DNA of 64,000 nt from an uncultured Rothia sp. (GTDB lineage Bacteria; Actinomycetota; Actinomycetes; Actinomycetales; Micrococcaceae). The first letter of the stretch is position 1. Each line of letters opens with the position of its first letter. This document shows, one piece after another, positions 61,518 to 64,000 of this stretch. Location of the stretch: assembly GCA_946221065.1 (NCBI GenBank), contig CAMIIO010000002.1:1-64000 (forward strand), in the 5' to 3' direction. The position numbers were made by a program, and so were the translations under genes. The notes under the pieces were generated by a model. That model searched no databases, was not told the DNA's origin, and saw nothing but the letters and a program-made list of their open reading frames with translations.

Positions 61518-62435
61518 GTGGCAACACCTGCACAGTGGATTGAAGGGGCGCGTTTGCGCACCCTACCCCTCGCGATAGCACCTATTGTTGCCGGCTCCGC
61601 GGCCGCTTTTGAATATGGAAAGTTCATGCCCTTTCGCGCCTTTTTGGCATTATTAGTGGCGCTTTTCTTACAGATTGGTGTGAATTATGCCAATGATTAT
61701 TCAGATGGGGTTAAAGGTACTGATGAGGTACGCGTTGGCCCGCTAAGACTCGTGGGATCCGGCGTGGCAAAACCTTTCCACGTTAAATACGCGGCTTTTG
61801 CGTGTTTTGGTTTCGCTATGCTCGCGGGCTTATGGCTTATTATTCTTTCGCAGCAGTGGTGGTTTCTTGCTATTGGGGCGTCCTCGGTCTTTGCCGCCTG
61901 GGGCTATACCGGAGGTAAACACCCATACGGGTATATGGGTTTAGGTGACCTCTTTGTTTTTGTGTATTTCGGGTTAGTGGCAACCCTGGGTACACTTTTT
62001 ACTCAAACCGCGCACCTTACGCTTTCCGGCTGGGTTTTTGCGATAGTTATGGGCTTATTTTCGTGCGCGCTGTTAATGGCAAATAATGTGCGTGATATTC
62101 CTACCGATCGCGAAGTCGGCAAGCTGACTATGGCGGTACGCTTGGGTAATGTATGGTCCCGGCGTGTTTACGCTCTAGAAATGATTCTTTCGCTGGTGCT
62201 TACTGCTTTTCTTGTGCCAAAGAATCCGTGGTATATGCTCACCTTTATTCTGGTTGGCCCTATCCTGCATTCCTGCATGGTGGTACTTTCGGGGAAAAAC
62301 GGTAAGGCCCTTATCCCTGTGCTAAAGCAAGCCGGGCTGGTGGCACTGACTTATAGCGTGCTGGTGGCGGTTGCCGCGTATTTGGGTACGCTCAGTATTT
62401 TTATCCCAGAAGTAACGTATTTCACCGGCTACTAG
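61518..62435 (+). CDS. menA: 1,4-Dihydroxy-2-naphthoate polyprenyltransferase
   Basis: A 305-residue UbiA-family membrane enzyme with about eight helices. NYANDYSDGVKGTDEVRVGP is the first Asp motif and VRDIPTDREVGK the second. It attaches the polyprenyl chain to DHNA. The start is GTG with AGAAAGAAG upstream. A terminator follows the gene. Confidence 0.94.
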   Translation: MATPAQWIEGARLRTLPLAIAPIVAGSAAAFEYGKFMPFRAFLALLVALFLQIGVNYANDYSDGVKGTDEVRVGPLRLVGSGVAKPFHVKYAAFACFGFAMLAGLWLIILSQQWWFLAIGASSVFAAWGYTGGKHPYGYMGLGDLFVFVYFGLVATLGTLFTQTAHLTLSGWVFAIVMGLFSCALLMANNVRDIPTDREVGKLTMAVRLGNVWSRRVYALEMILSLVLTAFLVPKNPWYMLTFILVGPILHSCMVVLSGKNGKALIPVLKQAGLVALTYSVLVAVAAYLGTLSIFIPEVTYFTGY

Positions 62436-62462
62436 GATGCCTAAAAGGTGATAGCGATCAAG

Positions 62463-62495
62463 ACCGCGGGGTTCTCTACGAGGCCCGCGGTTTTT
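62463..62495 (+). terminator. Terminator after menA
   Basis: An 8-bp GC-rich stem (62463-62470 with 62484-62491) followed by TTTTT. Confidence 0.8.
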
Positions 62496-62503
62496 AGTGG
62501 GTA

Positions 62504-62800
62504 CTATTCAAGACCTTGCGCTTGGCGCTGTTTATCCGCGTAGGCGTCTTCCTCAGCGGTGTCTTGTACACGCTGGGATTCACTGGGCTTGGCAGAGTTT
62601 CGACGGCGGAAGATTCGGTATATATCATCACTGGCGGCATCATGCAGGCGCGGGAATGCCAAATACGAGATGGCAAAAGCAATCAATACCGCAAATAGCG
62701 CAGATAGAATCACGTTCACATCAACCAGGCGGCACAGCATAAAAGCAAGGACCATCAGGCCAACACGTACCAGGGAATACTTCAAAAAGTTCACCCCCAT
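62504..62800 (-). CDS. DUF4229-family small membrane protein
   Basis: A 98-residue protein with two helices (LVRVGLMVLAFMLCRLV, ILSALFAVLIAFAISYLAF) and a charged tail (RIFRRRNSAKPSESQRV...). Matches the actinobacterial DUF4229 family, often near menA. Function unknown. Confidence 0.8.
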   Translation of the reverse strand: MGVNFLKYSLVRVGLMVLAFMLCRLVDVNVILSALFAVLIAFAISYLAFPRLHDAASDDIYRIFRRRNSAKPSESQRVQDTAEEDAYADKQRQAQGLE

Positions 62801-62922
62801 AGTCTAACGAAGATTTCTGCGAGTTTTCTTCCCCCTGTTATAGCGGATCTGGGCAACAAGTAATTGTGAGGTGGCTTGCGATTATTTCACTTTTAGTGGT
62901 ATTCCCTGGAAAGATGGTGGGT

Positions 62923-63264
62923 ATGTTTCGAGCGATGCTAATTATTGGTGCCGGCGCGCTGCTGGTAGGTGTGGTGATTTTTGCGTTAGTGGATTGTGCC
63001 CGCACAGAGGCGAGTCGGGTGCGTGCGCTGCCGAAGGCCGGGTGGTTGGCGGTGATTCTGCTTTTTCCGGTGGTTGGTGCGTTGCTCTGGCTGTTCTTGG
63101 GTAAGCGGCGCGGGGCGTCGTCGTTTGGCCCGGTGGTCCAGCAGGACGTTCCGCGGGCGCCCGACGATGACCCTGAGTACCTAAAATTTCTTGAGTCTCG
63201 TGCGCGCCGGCAGGCGGAGTCTCGACGTCGTGCAGAGCAAGAAAAAGATGAGGACGAAACCTAG
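62923..63264 (+). CDS. PLDc_N-domain membrane protein
   Basis: About 113 residues: an N-terminal helix (AMLIIGAGALLVGVVIFALVD), then RVRALPKAGWLAVILLFPVVGALLWLFLGKRRG (in two parts), the PLDc_N signature, and a charged tail. Phospholipase D catalytic motifs are absent; it is a stand-alone N-terminal domain. The start at 62923 is preferred by spacing; an upstream start at 62866 is possible. Confidence 0.78.
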   Translation: MFRAMLIIGAGALLVGVVIFALVDCARTEASRVRALPKAGWLAVILLFPVVGALLWLFLGKRRGASSFGPVVQQDVPRAPDDDPEYLKFLESRARRQAESRRRAEQEKDEDET

Positions 63265-63275
63265 AGACAACAAAA

Positions 63276-63345
63276 AATCCGTACACCACTTGAGCGATTT
63301 ATACACCTGTAGAAGTGTACTTATGGCTCAAACGGTGTACGGATT
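63276..63345. terminator. Bidirectional terminator before the SDR gene
   Basis: Outer arms 63276-63287 and 63334-63345 pair perfectly over 12 bases, with a further imperfect inner stem, between convergent genes. Confidence 0.75.
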
Positions 63346-63372
63346 CTTCGTACCTACTAGCTAGTCAGCGGC

Positions 63373-64000
63373 TTAGTGGAAGACCATACCGCCATCAATC
63401 AGCAGTGACTGACCGGTCATGTAATCCGAATCCGGTCCGGCAAGGTAAGAGACGCAAGCTGCCACATCATCCGGCTGCGAAAGGCGCTTCATCGCAATGT
63501 TCTGGGCAAATTGGTTCATGCCCCACTCAAAATCTTTGCCAGCCTCGTCCGCAGTCTGCTGGGCAATACCACGCATCATGGGGGTATCAACAATGCCGGG
63601 GCAGTAGCCGTTCACGGTGATTCCACGCTCGGCAAGATCGCGTGCGGCAGTCTGAGTAATACCGCGGATAGCAAACTTGGAACCGCCATAAACAGCCAGT
63701 CCGGGGTTACCTACGTGTCCTGCCTGAGAGGAAGCATTAATAATCTTGCCGCCGTGACCGAGCTTGTCAAAGGCTTCAATAGCTGCCTGAATACCCCACA
63801 AAGTTCCGCCCACGTTGACGTCAAAAACCTTGTGGAAAATCTCGGGAGTAATAGATTCAAGCGGAGTCTGTGGGCCCAGACCGGCGTTGTTAACAATCAC
63901 GTCAAAGCCGCCCAGCTTTTCGGTTGTCTCCCGCACAGCGGTAAAGACGGCGTCACGGTCAGCAACGTCCACAGCGAGCGCAAGGGCTTCTCCCCCACCG
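63373..64000 (-). CDS. Acetoin/butanediol-type short-chain dehydrogenase, C-terminal part
   Basis: The 3' 209 codons of an SDR, cut by the window edge. VIVNNAGLGPQTPLE (NNAG), KIINASSQAGHVGNPGLAVYGGSKFAIRG (Ser, Tyr, Lys in two parts) and VNGYCPGIVDTPMM are typical of diacetyl/acetoin reductases and meso-2,3-butanediol dehydrogenases (BudC). The N-terminal cofactor loop lies outside. NAD specificity is not visible. Confidence 0.83.
   Translation of the reverse strand, partial: GGGEALALAVDVADRDAVFTAVRETTEKLGGFDVIVNNAGLGPQTPLESITPEIFHKVFDVNVGGTLWGIQAAIEAFDKLGHGGKIINASSQAGHVGNPGLAVYGGSKFAIRGITQTAARDLAERGITVNGYCPGIVDTPMMRGIAQQTADEAGKDFEWGMNQFAQNIAMKRLSQPDDVAACVSYLAGPDSDYMTGQSLLIDGGMVFH

Overview
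The window is a gene-dense stretch of roughly 53% GC DNA from an actinobacterial chromosome. Markers of the phylum are mycothiol synthase (mshD), an orphan GlnR-type regulator, a MutT1-type Nudix/phosphatase fusion, the TIGR02611/PGPGW membrane protein, DUF4229, and a complete de novo NAD operon. Gene content and composition fit the Micrococcaceae, and I suspect Rothia (R. dentocariosa/R. aeria-like). That name is inference, not something the sequence proves. There is no phage, no IS element, no CRISPR array and no rRNA operon in view.

Layout. 1-770: end of the transcription/secretion cluster (nusG partial, secE, tRNA-Trp). 1-13.7 kb: central metabolism and housekeeping (aspartate aminotransferase, 6-phosphofructokinase, ygfZ, nitrobindin-like protein, glnR, mshD, ppk, mutT1, thyA, folA). 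14-18 kb: asd with a small GntR regulator, then a gluconate uptake/kinase pair. 18-28.5 kb: TIGR02611 protein, murB, two tandem paralogous MFS transporters, nadABC, a two-subunit MaoC/FAS1-like dehydratase, and an unusual Nramp-like transporter next to large palindromes. 28.7-37 kb: tRNA-Thr, an RGG-tailed DEAD-box helicase, a DUF2079 membrane protein, an AlkA-type glycosylase with a poly-C frameshift, thioredoxin, tRNA-Tyr, yajQ, htpX. 37-44.7 kb: the least ordinary part. It holds a 990-residue ECF sigma factor fused to a zinc-binding anti-sigma motif, membrane segments and a long Pro/Asp/Thr repeat tail, then a Fur regulator, and a divergent pair of YezG/SseB-like and DUF6882-like genes. 44.7-47.1 kb: RarD-type permease and a canonical MntH. 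47.2-62.4 kb: menaquinone biosynthesis in three blocks (hepT-menG, cupin-menD, menC, then menB-menE-menA) with transport and maintenance genes between them. 62.5-64 kb: DUF4229 and PLDc_N small membrane proteins and the 3' part of a butanediol/acetoin-type SDR.

How the genes work together. menD, menC, menE and menB make DHNA-CoA, menA prenylates DHNA, hepT supplies the polyprenyl tail and menG methylates the ring. menF, menH and the thioesterase step are not in the window. nadA, nadB and nadC make NaMN from aspartate, whose supply is linked to the aminotransferase at 1 kb. thyA and folA form the usual dTMP/tetrahydrofolate pair.

The strongest leads for something new are the sigma/anti-sigma/membrane/repeat fusion with a small acidic ORF just upstream, the YezG/SseB and DUF6882 divergent pair, three unannotated small ORFs (36, 38 and 50 codons), a perfect 30-bp inverted repeat between putP and menB, and the nested palindromes upstream of the Nramp variant. 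Function for these is inferred from sequence shape only; no database search was run.
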